NCBI GenBank assembly: GCA_934196725.1
Contig: CAKPWR010000019.1
Location: forward strand, 1 to 42,553
Direction: 5' to 3'
DNA from: an uncultured Prevotella sp.
GTDB taxonomy: Bacteria; Bacteroidota; Bacteroidia; Bacteroidales; Bacteroidaceae
DNA: 42,553 nucleotides
In this document: positions 25,243 to 34,294 of the stretch, one piece after another
Layout of the letters: the number at the start of each line of letters is the position of its first letter
How positions within the stretch are numbered: position 1 is the stretch's first letter
Notes under the pieces: model-generated
The model's database searches: none
What the model was told of the DNA's origin: nothing
Seen by the model: only the letters and a program-made list of their open reading frames with translations
Translations under genes and position numbers: made by a program

Positions 25243-27108
25243 TTATTCATCTACAAGTGCAGCTGTGAACATCCATTTCACGAGACGGGTCTCCTTAGAG
25301 GAGAACTTGCCGACAGGAAGTTTCAGCATCAGCTTGTTCCAGCCCTTCTTGAGGGTGATATCTATCGCCGGACGAGACATGTAATTCTCATTCTTCAACG
25401 TAATCTCGTTGGAACGTTCTGTATTTGTATTCTCCCAAACAGGAGGCATAATTTCCTTTCCATTGAGCCAGGCACGGCTGCACTTGTAATCCCAGGTATC
25501 CTGACGAGGAGCCAAATCGCTCTCTGAACGGCTGTAATTCTGGAATTCCAGCGCCAGCTTCGCCTTCCTTTCCTTTGGAGAGTAGATCCATCGGGTAGCA
25601 TAAGCGGTATGGTTCTCCTGTGGATTGGCATAGAAGGCAGGGACCAATGTTCCCCAGACATGACGGAGATAGATACCATTACCGATGATCTTGCGGCTGT
25701 GATAGGTCTTGCCCTCATACAGATAAACCGAATCTTCTTTCTCCTCTGGAGGGAAAACCTTGTTCAAATCTCCTCCGTTAGGGAAGGCATCGGTAATCTG
25801 CCACTCGCTCTGGGTCTGGCAAACGTATGGGAAGGGAACCTCCTTCAGCCAGGTTTTCTTCTGCCACAGCAGGCGGTCTTCAAATTCCTTGAATGCAGCC
25901 AACTGCTCAGGTTCATCCTCCCACAGCAGGGTGCCCTTGCCATCAAAATAGCAGTTGCCGCCTCCACGCCAGGCACGTTCTGCCAGGGTGAGCATATATG
26001 GATAGAAATTATTCTCAGCCAGGAGCTGAGGGGTATTGTCTATGAAACGGTCGTTCCAGAAGGCAACAATGCAGCCAGCCAGGTCGTCACTGCCTTCTGT
26101 CTGGTTGTAGATGCGACTGTTGAACATCGCCACCAAGTCTGCGTATGTATCGAAATGGTTGGCATAATGGTAGCGGCAGTCGATGGCAGGAATGCCCTTC
26201 TGTGCCTTTCCACGATAGCTCCAGAGCTGCGTCATGTCGATTTCGCCCGGCTTGTAGTTCCAGCCAGGGTTATAGGAGATGACCTTCTTGCCCTTGTCGC
26301 GGATGTATTTCACCATCATCGGAACGAAATCCGGATTGGTGAACTGAACCTCGTCAGTTCCTATATGGAGATAAGGTACATCGAAAGTGGCGCATACCTC
26401 ATCGATGATGTCTTTCAGAATCTGAGTACCCTTCTTGCTCTGCATATCGGTCTTGAAAGTACGCTCAAAGGCTGCACTGTGGCCCGGCATATCGATTTCA
26501 GGAATCAGGAGCACCTGGTGCTGCTTGCAGAATTCCACGAGTTCACCGGCCTCCTTTAATGTATAATACTTACCCTTTTCGCGCTCCATGTTTTCAGGCG
26601 CATTGAGCTGAGGATATTTCCTGCATTCCAGTCGCCAAGCCTGATTTTCGGTAAGATGCCAATGGAAAACATTGATCTTGTATCTGCTCAAGAGACTGAT
26701 TTCACGCTTCAGTTCCTCTACAGGAATATAGCTTCTGCCCACGTCGTGCATGAAGCCACGGATACGGAAGGCAGGCCAGTCGGTGATTTCACATTGTGGC
26801 AAATATGTCTTTTTATTTTTAGTGTACTTTAGTTGTTCCAGTGTCTGTTTTCCCCAATACATACCCTTAGGGGTGGTTGCCTCCAGGATAATTTTCTTGC
26901 CAGTAACCGTAAGATGGTAAGCCTCTTCCTGGAACTTGGCTCCTTCAATCTGGCTCACATATTTCTCCTCCACTGTCAACTCGCCGCTGGATTTCTTGCC
27001 GTTGAACTGATACTTCTGAGGCAGAGGCAATAATGAAGATGGATGATTGACAGAGATGCCAGCCATGCACCAAAATATAGATAGCACAAAAAGCAAGAGT
27101 CGATTCAT
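25243..27108 (-). CDS. GH20 beta-N-acetylhexosaminidase
   Basis: This enzyme removes terminal GlcNAc or GalNAc by substrate-assisted catalysis. The 621-aa protein has a signal peptide (MNRLLLFVLSIFWCMAG) and an N-terminal GH20b domain (about 25-110). The TIM-barrel catalytic domain begins at FRIRGFMHDVGRSYIPVEEL, with FHWHLTENQAWRLE (about 149-161), IPEIDMPGHSAAF (about 202-214) and the D252-E253 pair in LHIGTDEVQ. The C-terminal 150 residues (after about 465) form an extra beta domain. In the locus it would act on amino sugars exposed once sialic acid is removed. It begins 154 bp after susD, and an intrinsic terminator lies in that gap. Confidence 0.94.
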   Translation of the reverse strand: MNRLLLFVLSIFWCMAGISVNHPSSLLPLPQKYQFNGKKSSGELTVEEKYVSQIEGAKFQEEAYHLTVTGKKIILEATTPKGMYWGKQTLEQLKYTKNKKTYLPQCEITDWPAFRIRGFMHDVGRSYIPVEELKREISLLSRYKINVFHWHLTENQAWRLECRKYPQLNAPENMEREKGKYYTLKEAGELVEFCKQHQVLLIPEIDMPGHSAAFERTFKTDMQSKKGTQILKDIIDEVCATFDVPYLHIGTDEVQFTNPDFVPMMVKYIRDKGKKVISYNPGWNYKPGEIDMTQLWSYRGKAQKGIPAIDCRYHYANHFDTYADLVAMFNSRIYNQTEGSDDLAGCIVAFWNDRFIDNTPQLLAENNFYPYMLTLAERAWRGGGNCYFDGKGTLLWEDEPEQLAAFKEFEDRLLWQKKTWLKEVPFPYVCQTQSEWQITDAFPNGGDLNKVFPPEEKEDSVYLYEGKTYHSRKIIGNGIYLRHVWGTLVPAFYANPQENHTAYATRWIYSPKERKAKLALEFQNYSRSESDLAPRQDTWDYKCSRAWLNGKEIMPPVWENTNTERSNEITLKNENYMSRPAIDITLKKGWNKLMLKLPVGKFSSKETRLVKWMFTAALVDE

Positions 27109-27181
27109 ATTTTATTTAGGTTGATTGTGTTGATGATATATGATGATTTACAAAGTTGATTCAAGAGAGAAAAAATTGTAA

Positions 27182-27210
27182 AGAAGAGAGGGAACGAATC
27201 CCTCTCTTCT
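27182..27210 (-). terminator. Intrinsic terminator inside the nan locus, after susD
   Basis: A perfect 12-bp stem, AGAAGAGAGGGA (27182-27193) with TCCCTCTCTTCT (27199-27210), has a 5-nt loop that reads TTCGT on the minus strand. The next minus-strand bases are TTACAATTTTTT. It starts 53 bp after the susD stop codon, and 73 bp remain before the GH20 start. A weak -7-like CAACTTTG (27151-27158) follows it. It may lower expression of the three downstream genes or protect the susD 3' end. Confidence 0.82.
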
Positions 27211-27262
27211 CATTTTTATAATCAAACAAGATGATGTGTCTTATCGACACTTCCATATACCC

Positions 27263-28825
27263 TTATTGTTCGTAACCAGGAGTCTGGTGCAACTGGCTGT
27301 TCAAGCCAAGTGTATTCTCGTCGATAGGCCACAACAATTTGCTTGCCTGAGCAGAGGTATATTTGGTAACATACTCAGCACCCATCAGACGGAGGTCGTA
27401 CCAACGCTTACCCTCGAAGAGGAACTCGCGGCATCTTTCCTTCAAAACAGCCTCGATGACATTGGCATCGCTGCCTACGAAAGAGTTGTTGGCATAGAAT
27501 GAAGCGTCTGTATCGTTAGGATAAGCCACTTCAGCCTCGTGAGCGTTGAAGTATTCCTCACCGTAAGCACGCTTTCTTACCTCATTGATCTCAGCAGCAG
27601 GATCCTCGCCCAGCAAAGCCTTAGCCTCAGCCAAGCCCAAGAGACAGTCTGCATAGCGATAGATTGGATAATCATCGAACCACTGGCGCAGGTTGTAACC
27701 CTGTGGCAAGGTACCCTGGAATTTATACTGGATGTTACCAACATACTTGAGGGAACCTTCCTCGTCCTTGGTATAGATATCCTTCAAGCTACCTGCCTTA
27801 CGGGTATCACCGTCACGATAGAGTTCTTTCCACATATCCTTGTTGAGAGATACACACATTACACCATCCATATTACCCATGGCAGACTCAGCCAGAGTAG
27901 TACCATCAGCCTCGTAGTAGTTCTTGAAGAACATAGAACCCATCACCAAAGTCATGCGGAAGCTATCATTCCACATAGGCTTCTCATCCTTGCCGTAATA
28001 AACAGCGTAGATAATCTCCTTGTTCTTCTTGTTGTTAAAGGCAAATACCTGGGTGAAGTCGTTCTGCAAAGCAACGTCAGCCTTCTTCACATCCTCATAA
28101 GCAGCCTTGGCTGTCTGATAATCAGCGTTGCCGCCGCCCATCTGCTTGCCGCTCCAGAGATAAGCCTCACCCTTGAGCATCTTGGTAGCAGCCAGAGACC
28201 AGTAGTTTCTGCCGCTGGCAAACTTGTAATTGTCGCCATAAGCCTTCTCAGAAGCCTCAATGTCCTTCTTGATCTGAGCCATTACCTCTGCTGCAGGAGA
28301 AGCAGCCTTACCCATGTTACCGATGCTGATGTCGCTACCCTTGGTATAGTCGGTTACAACGATGACGTCGCCATAGGTTCTCAACAGCTGGAAGTATATG
28401 AAGGCACGCATACCGTATGCAGAACCCAGATAGTTCTTCTTGGCCGCTTCCTTGATGAGGTCGGTGTTCTCAGTCTTGGCAATCATCAGGTTGAGCTGGT
28501 TGATAAGTCCGTAGCAGCCACCATAATTGCTGATGGCTGGACTTGCCTGGCTCAAGAGATTGTTCCACATGAACTCATATCCACGGCTTGCCTCACCAGA
28601 GAATGAGCTACCACCATAGAGGTTGGTACGCATCTCACCCCAAAGGTAAAGGTTGAAAGTGCGGTCACGGAACATTGCCTGGAGACCGGTATTGGCAGAA
28701 CTGAACTGGCCTTCTTCCTTCCAGTAGCCAGCATCAGTAATCTCACTTTGTGGTTCTACATCAAGACAGCTAGTCATTGAGAAGACCATGCAGCCTGCTG
28801 CAAAATATTTCAAAAACTTTTTCAT
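27263..28825 (-). CDS. SusD/RagB-family sialic acid-binding lipoprotein (NanU-like)
   Basis: This is a surface glycan-binding lipoprotein that caps the SusC-type channel. The 520-aa protein has the leader MKKFLKYFAAGCMVFSMTSC with Cys at 20, then LDVEPQSEITDAGYWKEEGQF, the TPR-like helical core with YGMRAFIYFQLLRTYGDVIVV and LAATKMLKGEAYLWSGKQ, and the C-terminal RCREFLFEGKRWYDLRLMG typical of SusD. It is encoded 13 bp after the SusC gene. The genomic setting points to free or bound sialic acid as ligand, as shown for NanU of Tannerella and Bacteroides; the ligand is inferred from context. Confidence 0.94.
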   Translation of the reverse strand: MKKFLKYFAAGCMVFSMTSCLDVEPQSEITDAGYWKEEGQFSSANTGLQAMFRDRTFNLYLWGEMRTNLYGGSSFSGEASRGYEFMWNNLLSQASPAISNYGGCYGLINQLNLMIAKTENTDLIKEAAKKNYLGSAYGMRAFIYFQLLRTYGDVIVVTDYTKGSDISIGNMGKAASPAAEVMAQIKKDIEASEKAYGDNYKFASGRNYWSLAATKMLKGEAYLWSGKQMGGGNADYQTAKAAYEDVKKADVALQNDFTQVFAFNNKKNKEIIYAVYYGKDEKPMWNDSFRMTLVMGSMFFKNYYEADGTTLAESAMGNMDGVMCVSLNKDMWKELYRDGDTRKAGSLKDIYTKDEEGSLKYVGNIQYKFQGTLPQGYNLRQWFDDYPIYRYADCLLGLAEAKALLGEDPAAEINEVRKRAYGEEYFNAHEAEVAYPNDTDASFYANNSFVGSDANVIEAVLKERCREFLFEGKRWYDLRLMGAEYVTKYTSAQASKLLWPIDENTLGLNSQLHQTPGYEQ

Positions 28826-28838
28826 TTTTTGTCGAATT

Positions 28839-31800
28839 TTAGAATGTTACTGATAAACCGAAGAGTAATGTGCGTGGTGTAGGGTAACGACCATTGTCAA
28901 TACCTGCACCATAACCATTATATGCAGCTGGCTCTGGAGAAGCTCCATCATAACCAGTGATGTAGAACAGGTTCTGACCTGTTACATAGAGGGAAGCATT
29001 CTGCATGCCTACTCTGCTGATCCAGGTCTTTGGCAAGTTCCAGTTGAGAGTAACCTCACGCAATGCCAGATAGTCGCCCTTCTCGTAGAAACGAGAGCTG
29101 TTACCATTGGCTGCTGTCAGACCATTGTTCTCGCGGGTGATATTCATCTTGTTCAACTGGTCAGCGTATGTGAAGACTGGAAGGTCTGCATCGCGGTTGG
29201 TCTCAGACCATGTATCCTTTACCTTGTCGATGAGGTTGAACGAACCCTGATACTGTCCCAAAGAACGAGCCTTGAGGTCGTTGTAGATGGTGTGTCCTAA
29301 TGAGTAGTCGAAACGTGCATAGAGAGATACGTTCTTGTAACCGAATGTTGTGGTGAAACCACCAGTCACATTAGGGAAGATATTACCTACTACCACGCGG
29401 TCGAGCTGACTGATATGGCCATCGCCATTCACGTCTTCCCAGCATACATCTCCTGGCTCGATAGGCTTCCAGCCATTAGACTCCTTATACTTCTTACCGG
29501 TTGCAGGGTTGATCTGGTCTGCAAGACCTGGACCATAAAGATGTGCGATGTCGTCAACACGCTCGTTGGCATTTGCCTTTACATCGTCCCAATCTCTGAA
29601 GATATGCTGCTGCTGGTAACCTACCAGGTCGCCCAACTTGCCACCTTCACGGTATCCACCAATCCACTTGGTTGGAGTCTTACCGTTGGCATCTACCTTA
29701 CCTGCTGCTACCTCGTAACCACCAATCTGGTTGTTTGGCTTATCGCTGCTTGGCAACTGGAGAACCTTGTTGGCTACAGAAGTGAGATTGGCTGTAACAT
29801 CCCACTTGAAGTCCTTGCTGTTGATGATGTTGGCACGTACCTCCATCTCAAATCCTGAGTTGCGAAGCTTACCCAAGTTGGTCTTCATGCTAGAGAAACC
29901 GGTGTAACCTGGCAAGCTGATATCAGTAAGCAAGTTATCTGTTGTACGGTTATAGTAGTCGAGGATGAAGCCCAGACGGTTGTTGAAGAAACCGATATCG
30001 AGACCTGCCTCGAACGACTTACTCTGCTCCCACTTCAACGCAGTGTTGGTAAGGGTTGAGTTATAGTAACCAGTCTGACCGCCATAATTGCCATACTTCT
30101 TGTAAAGACCATAGATATCGAAGTTACCGATACCGTTTACGTTACCGTTGATACCGTAACTTACACGTGGTTTCAAGTTGCTGATAACGCTGGAAATCTT
30201 AGAGTTCTTCCAGAAGTCCTCCTCCATGATATTCCAACCTGCAGATACACCTGGGAAGAAACCCCAACGGTTGTCCTTCAACTTAGAGATACCGTCGTAA
30301 CGATAAGTGAAAGAGAAGAGATACTTCTGCTTGAAGTCATAGTTAACACGTCCGAAGAGAGACTCGATACGGTAACCGGTCTTGCTGCTGCTTGTAGCCG
30401 TGCGGTTAGCACCTACGTTCAGGGTATGGATGGTATCGAATGGAGAGTTCTCGGTTTTAGCATTGAAATTGAAGTACTGGTAGTCGAAGTACTCACCACC
30501 AATCATGGCATCCACATTGTGATTCTCGAAGAAGGTATCGTGATAGTTCAAGGTACCGCTCAACTGAATCTGAGTGAAGCGTGTGATGTCGGCTTTAGCT
30601 TCGCGGGTTGTATTAGGAGAACCCTGGTTCTGCTGCTGGTAAGACTTATTGAAGCTCTCGTACTGGTAATCGTAGTGATACAATGAAGAGTTTGCAGTGA
30701 AGACCAACTTCTTAGGGATGATGTTCAAATCGAAGCCCAAGTTGTAGGTCTGCTTACGTGTACCATCAGTACTGGTCAAGCGAGAACGGTAGTACTCTGG
30801 GTTACCGTCACCTGTACCCCAACCAGAAGCAGGAGTGCCATCCTCCAGATATGGATTCCAGGTAGGACGCTGTGAACGGGAACGATAGAAGAACTCGTAT
30901 GTACCGATCCACAGAGAAGGCTGCTTAGCCCAGCTGTAGGTAGTACCAGCCTTTACATTCAGGAAAGGAAGTACCCAGTAAGAACCGTTGAAAGCACCAT
31001 TGAAACGCTTGTAGCCTGTACCCTTTACAGCACCATCCTCGTTGTAGTAACCGAGACTTGCAGAGAAGGTTCCCTTATCATTACCGCCAGAAAGGCTCAG
31101 GTAGTGATCCTGGGTAAGCGCTACATCATGGAAGGTTGCATCTTCCATCTGACCGCTGTAATCCTTATAGAGAATCTGCTTGCCCTCGTAGTATGGGTCG
31201 TCCATTACCTGCCAACCCTCACTCTGGAGATGCTTGGTATCATCATTGAGATAACGGATATCAAACAACTTGTTACCGATACCATAACCCATCTGATTAT
31301 CTACAGCACCTGCACTTGGAGCATTATTGGTATAACGCTTGTAACCCAAACGGTTGTAGTAGATATAATCATGTGCATTGAGGAAATCATAACCCTGACG
31401 GGAGAAGTTCATACCGAGCTTAGCCTTGTAGTTAACGGTTGTCTTACCAGCCTGACCGTTCTTGGTCTGAACCAGAATTACACCACCGTTGGCACGGGCA
31501 CCATAGATAGCGGTAGAAGCGGCGTCCTTCAAAACCTGGATTGACTCGATGTCTGAAGGGTTGATGTCGCTCAAGCTCTCGCGGATGATACCATCCACAA
31601 CGATGAGGGCACCATTGTGACCACCTGTGATAGAAGCACCACCACGGAGAGTGATGTTAGGGCTTGCACCTGGCTGACCAGACTCGCTGATTACGCGGAG
31701 ACCAGTCACTGTACCCTGCAACGCATTACCCACGTTGCTGACAGCAGCCTTCTCCAATACCTTGTTATCCATCTTAGAGATAGCAGTAGTCAAGGTGGCA

Positions 31801-32186
31801 CGCTTCTGCTGACCGCCATAACCTGTTACCACCACCTCGGCAAGAACCTGCTTGTTTTCGCTCATTGTTACGTTGAGAGGCTGCCCCTCGAACTTGATCT
31901 CCTGAGTATCGAATCCGATATAAGAGATGACGATGATGTCGCCCTTCTTCACGTTGCTCAAAGAGAACTTACCGTCCAAGTCGGTAACAGCACCATTGGA
32001 TGTACCCTTCACGAGTACTGAAGCACCGATTACGGTCTCTCCAAGGTCATCAACTACCACACCAGTACAGGTAGAGGTCTGCTGCGTGGCACTCACTGCC
32101 AAGCTACTAGTACCTGCGAATGCTGGCGAAGCGCCCATGCATCCCAAAGATACTGCCATGACTAATTGTTTCAAATCTGAGTTCAT
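28839..32186 (-). CDS. SusC-type TonB-dependent outer-membrane transporter (NanO-like)
   Basis: This imports sialic acid or sialo-oligosaccharides over the outer membrane using TonB energy. The 1,115-aa protein has a signal peptide (to about residue 24) and a CarboxypepD-regulatory-like domain (about 40-115; TGVVVDDLGETVIGASVLVK). The next motif, EVVVTGYGGQQK, is the conserved region before the plug. Then come the plug (VSNVGNALQGTVTGLRV, ITLRGGASI, IQVLKDAASTAIYGARAN) and a 22-strand barrel ending YPTPRTLLFGLSVTF. No STN signalling domain is seen, so regulation is not by an anti-sigma partner of that type. It is coupled to susD (13 bp) and follows the sialidase by 26 bp. Confidence 0.95.
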   Translation of the reverse strand: MNSDLKQLVMAVSLGCMGASPAFAGTSSLAVSATQQTSTCTGVVVDDLGETVIGASVLVKGTSNGAVTDLDGKFSLSNVKKGDIIVISYIGFDTQEIKFEGQPLNVTMSENKQVLAEVVVTGYGGQQKRATLTTAISKMDNKVLEKAAVSNVGNALQGTVTGLRVISESGQPGASPNITLRGGASITGGHNGALIVVDGIIRESLSDINPSDIESIQVLKDAASTAIYGARANGGVILVQTKNGQAGKTTVNYKAKLGMNFSRQGYDFLNAHDYIYYNRLGYKRYTNNAPSAGAVDNQMGYGIGNKLFDIRYLNDDTKHLQSEGWQVMDDPYYEGKQILYKDYSGQMEDATFHDVALTQDHYLSLSGGNDKGTFSASLGYYNEDGAVKGTGYKRFNGAFNGSYWVLPFLNVKAGTTYSWAKQPSLWIGTYEFFYRSRSQRPTWNPYLEDGTPASGWGTGDGNPEYYRSRLTSTDGTRKQTYNLGFDLNIIPKKLVFTANSSLYHYDYQYESFNKSYQQQNQGSPNTTREAKADITRFTQIQLSGTLNYHDTFFENHNVDAMIGGEYFDYQYFNFNAKTENSPFDTIHTLNVGANRTATSSSKTGYRIESLFGRVNYDFKQKYLFSFTYRYDGISKLKDNRWGFFPGVSAGWNIMEEDFWKNSKISSVISNLKPRVSYGINGNVNGIGNFDIYGLYKKYGNYGGQTGYYNSTLTNTALKWEQSKSFEAGLDIGFFNNRLGFILDYYNRTTDNLLTDISLPGYTGFSSMKTNLGKLRNSGFEMEVRANIINSKDFKWDVTANLTSVANKVLQLPSSDKPNNQIGGYEVAAGKVDANGKTPTKWIGGYREGGKLGDLVGYQQQHIFRDWDDVKANANERVDDIAHLYGPGLADQINPATGKKYKESNGWKPIEPGDVCWEDVNGDGHISQLDRVVVGNIFPNVTGGFTTTFGYKNVSLYARFDYSLGHTIYNDLKARSLGQYQGSFNLIDKVKDTWSETNRDADLPVFTYADQLNKMNITRENNGLTAANGNSSRFYEKGDYLALREVTLNWNLPKTWISRVGMQNASLYVTGQNLFYITGYDGASPEPAAYNGYGAGIDNGRYPTPRTLLFGLSVTF

Positions 32187-32212
32187 GTTTATAAGTTGAT
32201 AATTAGTTAATG

Positions 32213-33490
32213 TTATTTATATCGATTATTTGTTATCTGCTCAATGCTTAGGTTATAGAATCGGATATCGTAATAATCATCCGTCTGTGTCTTCGGATCT
32301 CTGAAGGCATTCTCCTCCAGAAGGAAGTAGATGCTTCCATTCTTGCCCTGAACCATGGTTGAGTAAGCCGATGTTGTGTTGCTCAACTGATAGCAGCCTT
32401 CCCAGTTCTTGGCAATCGCCTCTGGAGTGGCATAATCAGCAGGAGTCTCCAATGCCTTGTAGTAGATACCTACGTTTGTACGACCAGGACCTACCGGAAC
32501 ACTCTGAAGCAACAGCTTCACCTTCTTACCGTTCTTCTTGGCATCCACCATGAGAACCTCGCCATTGCAGGAGTTCTTGTGGGCTGCAACACCCATATTC
32601 TTGGCTTCAGAAGCTACTACCTTGCCCCAAGAACCTGTGGCAGTCTTCTTATCATCATAAGTATAGATGTTGATGTGGCGTCCGCCCATCGCACGGCTGC
32701 TGAGCAATACATTACCGTTTGGCAACTCTTCAACCTTAGCCTCATCTCCGTGAGGAGCAGCCTCAGCTACATTCTTGCCCAATACATTCCAGGTCTGACC
32801 GAAGTCGTCGCTATAGAGAATGCGGTTACCGCTGCGGGTACACAACACGGTATAGACACGATAGTACTTGCCTACCTTGATCTGCTTACTCTGACAGATT
32901 CTACCACTGGTAAAGAAGGCTGATTCCACTTCTGGCATGAGGGCGTAGATCTGCTTGGTCACTTCCTCACCATACCATGTTTTACCTTCGTCATCACTGT
33001 AGTATCTACCCATCATCAGGAGATTGCCACGCTTAGACTCCCAGTAGCCGATACCACCCGATGCACACATCAGGAGGATTCTGCCGCTCTTCTTATCTAC
33101 CACGACAGCAGCATCACCATGGGCACAGTCGAAACTGGTAGCAATACCGTTTCCACCCTTTGCCACCATCTGCTCAGGAGAGCTCCAGGTAGCACCCTTA
33201 TCCATACTGGTCTTCATCACGATGTCGAGATGACGGCCGCCACCAATATCCTTGTTGTGATAACGATGATCGGTAAAGGCAATCAACTTACCCGACTTAC
33301 ACTCCACGATGGCAGGAATACGATACTGAGCTTCCGTATTAGGGAAAACCGTAATACCGCCCTGACCGTTAACAGTCTGTGCCTCAACGGTCATAGCTGG
33401 GTTTGCAGCAGCAACCTGTGCAGACATCATCAGGGAAATACCCAAGGTAGCGAGACACAATGCCTTGCTTATATTTGCTGAAAAAATCAT
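32213..33490 (-). CDS. nanH: GH33 sialidase (exo-alpha-sialidase)
   Basis: The enzyme releases terminal sialic acid from glycoconjugates. The 425-aa protein has a signal peptide (MIFSANISKALCLATLGISL to about residue 29). The catalytic six-blade propeller has the YRIP arginine motif, DHRYHNKDIGGGRHLDIV (second Arg and acid/base Asp), and Asp boxes SMDKGATW, SDDEGKTW and SDDFGQTW. It also has VEELPNGNVLLSSR with the Glu and Arg, and SAYSTMVQGKNGSIYFLLE with the nucleophilic Tyr. At 425 aa it lacks the roughly 100-residue N-terminal carbohydrate-binding domain of many Bacteroides sialidases. It sits between the creatininase-family gene and susC. Confidence 0.95.
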   Translation of the reverse strand: MIFSANISKALCLATLGISLMMSAQVAAANPAMTVEAQTVNGQGGITVFPNTEAQYRIPAIVECKSGKLIAFTDHRYHNKDIGGGRHLDIVMKTSMDKGATWSSPEQMVAKGGNGIATSFDCAHGDAAVVVDKKSGRILLMCASGGIGYWESKRGNLLMMGRYYSDDEGKTWYGEEVTKQIYALMPEVESAFFTSGRICQSKQIKVGKYYRVYTVLCTRSGNRILYSDDFGQTWNVLGKNVAEAAPHGDEAKVEELPNGNVLLSSRAMGGRHINIYTYDDKKTATGSWGKVVASEAKNMGVAAHKNSCNGEVLMVDAKKNGKKVKLLLQSVPVGPGRTNVGIYYKALETPADYATPEAIAKNWEGCYQLSNTTSAYSTMVQGKNGSIYFLLEENAFRDPKTQTDDYYDIRFYNLSIEQITNNRYK

Positions 33491-33524
33491 ATATTATTTC
33501 TTTAGATTTTCAATTACTTATTTT

Positions 33525-34292
33525 TTAATACAAATCTGATACTGTATCTGCCTGAGAGAACTGATAGAGGAATTCTACATATTCATGAATAACTGCCTCT
33601 GCAAACTTCTTGCCCTTTTCGGCTGTAGCCAAAGCAGGATTTCCAATTCCCGTATCTTTAGAAACCATCGACCAGTTGCGAGGAATCCAAACCTTTCCGC
33701 TGTTCAATGCAGGAATCTTGAATCCCTTGGCTGCACCTTCGCCAGCCTCTTCCAAGTTCACCAACTCAGGATGATAATGCATCATCACAGAAGTCTCCAC
33801 TTCATCGGCATGATCACCAGGCTGCTCGAAGAAATCCTTCGGATTGCTCATCTTGAACCATTCACTGGAAGCAATGATGAAATCAGGATAGTCAACCGCC
33901 AAGTCTCTAATCATATTCTTGAAGGTGTTTCCTCCATGACCATTCACAATCAGAAGCTTTCTGATGCCCTGATGCTGCAATGCTTCTACGATATCCTGAA
34001 GGATTGCCTTCTGTGTTTCATATCGGTAATGAATACAGAATGTAACATCCCGCTGTCCCGGATTCTGGGCTCCCATAGCCACAGCAGGGAGTACCATGCA
34101 CTTCACGCCTTTCTCTGCGTCCAGTTTGATGGCAGCATCCACTGCTATGCTATGTGACAAGATGCAATCAGTCATGTAAGGCAAATGCAGGTTATGAGGC
34201 TCCGTTGCGCCCCATGGCAGGATTGCCATCTGATACTGATTGCCTTTTACTGTACCCAGATTCGAGATAGACAAATCCAAGTCTTTTCTCAT
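33525..34292 (-). CDS. Creatininase-family amidohydrolase within the nan operon, substrate unknown
   Basis: The 255-aa cytosolic protein (no signal peptide) belongs to the creatininase family, a set of metal-dependent hydrolases of amide or ring-amide bonds. The metal site is complete: LPWGATEPHNLHLPYMTD gives E31, H33 and D42; VNGHGGNTF gives H119; and DHADEVETS (160-168) holds the last acidic ligand. The start codon lies only 2 bp after the nanE stop, so the two are probably translationally coupled, and the sialidase follows 34 bp later. No creatininase step is part of the standard Neu5Ac pathway. Known relatives include creatininase, MftE peptidase and FAPy deformylase, so family membership does not give the substrate. 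A link to an unusual sialic or mannosamine derivative is inference. Confidence 0.88.
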   Translation of the reverse strand: MRKDLDLSISNLGTVKGNQYQMAILPWGATEPHNLHLPYMTDCILSHSIAVDAAIKLDAEKGVKCMVLPAVAMGAQNPGQRDVTFCIHYRYETQKAILQDIVEALQHQGIRKLLIVNGHGGNTFKNMIRDLAVDYPDFIIASSEWFKMSNPKDFFEQPGDHADEVETSVMMHYHPELVNLEEAGEGAAKGFKIPALNSGKVWIPRNWSMVSKDTGIGNPALATAEKGKKFAEAVIHEYVEFLYQFSQADTVSDLY

Positions 34293-34294
34293 AA

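Noticed and set aside
27539..28606. 355-codon plus-strand frame opposite susD, and the 316-codon frame at 25609-26559 opposite GH20
   Set aside because: They have no recognisable domain, signal or promoter, and both are explained by codon bias of the real genes on the other strand.
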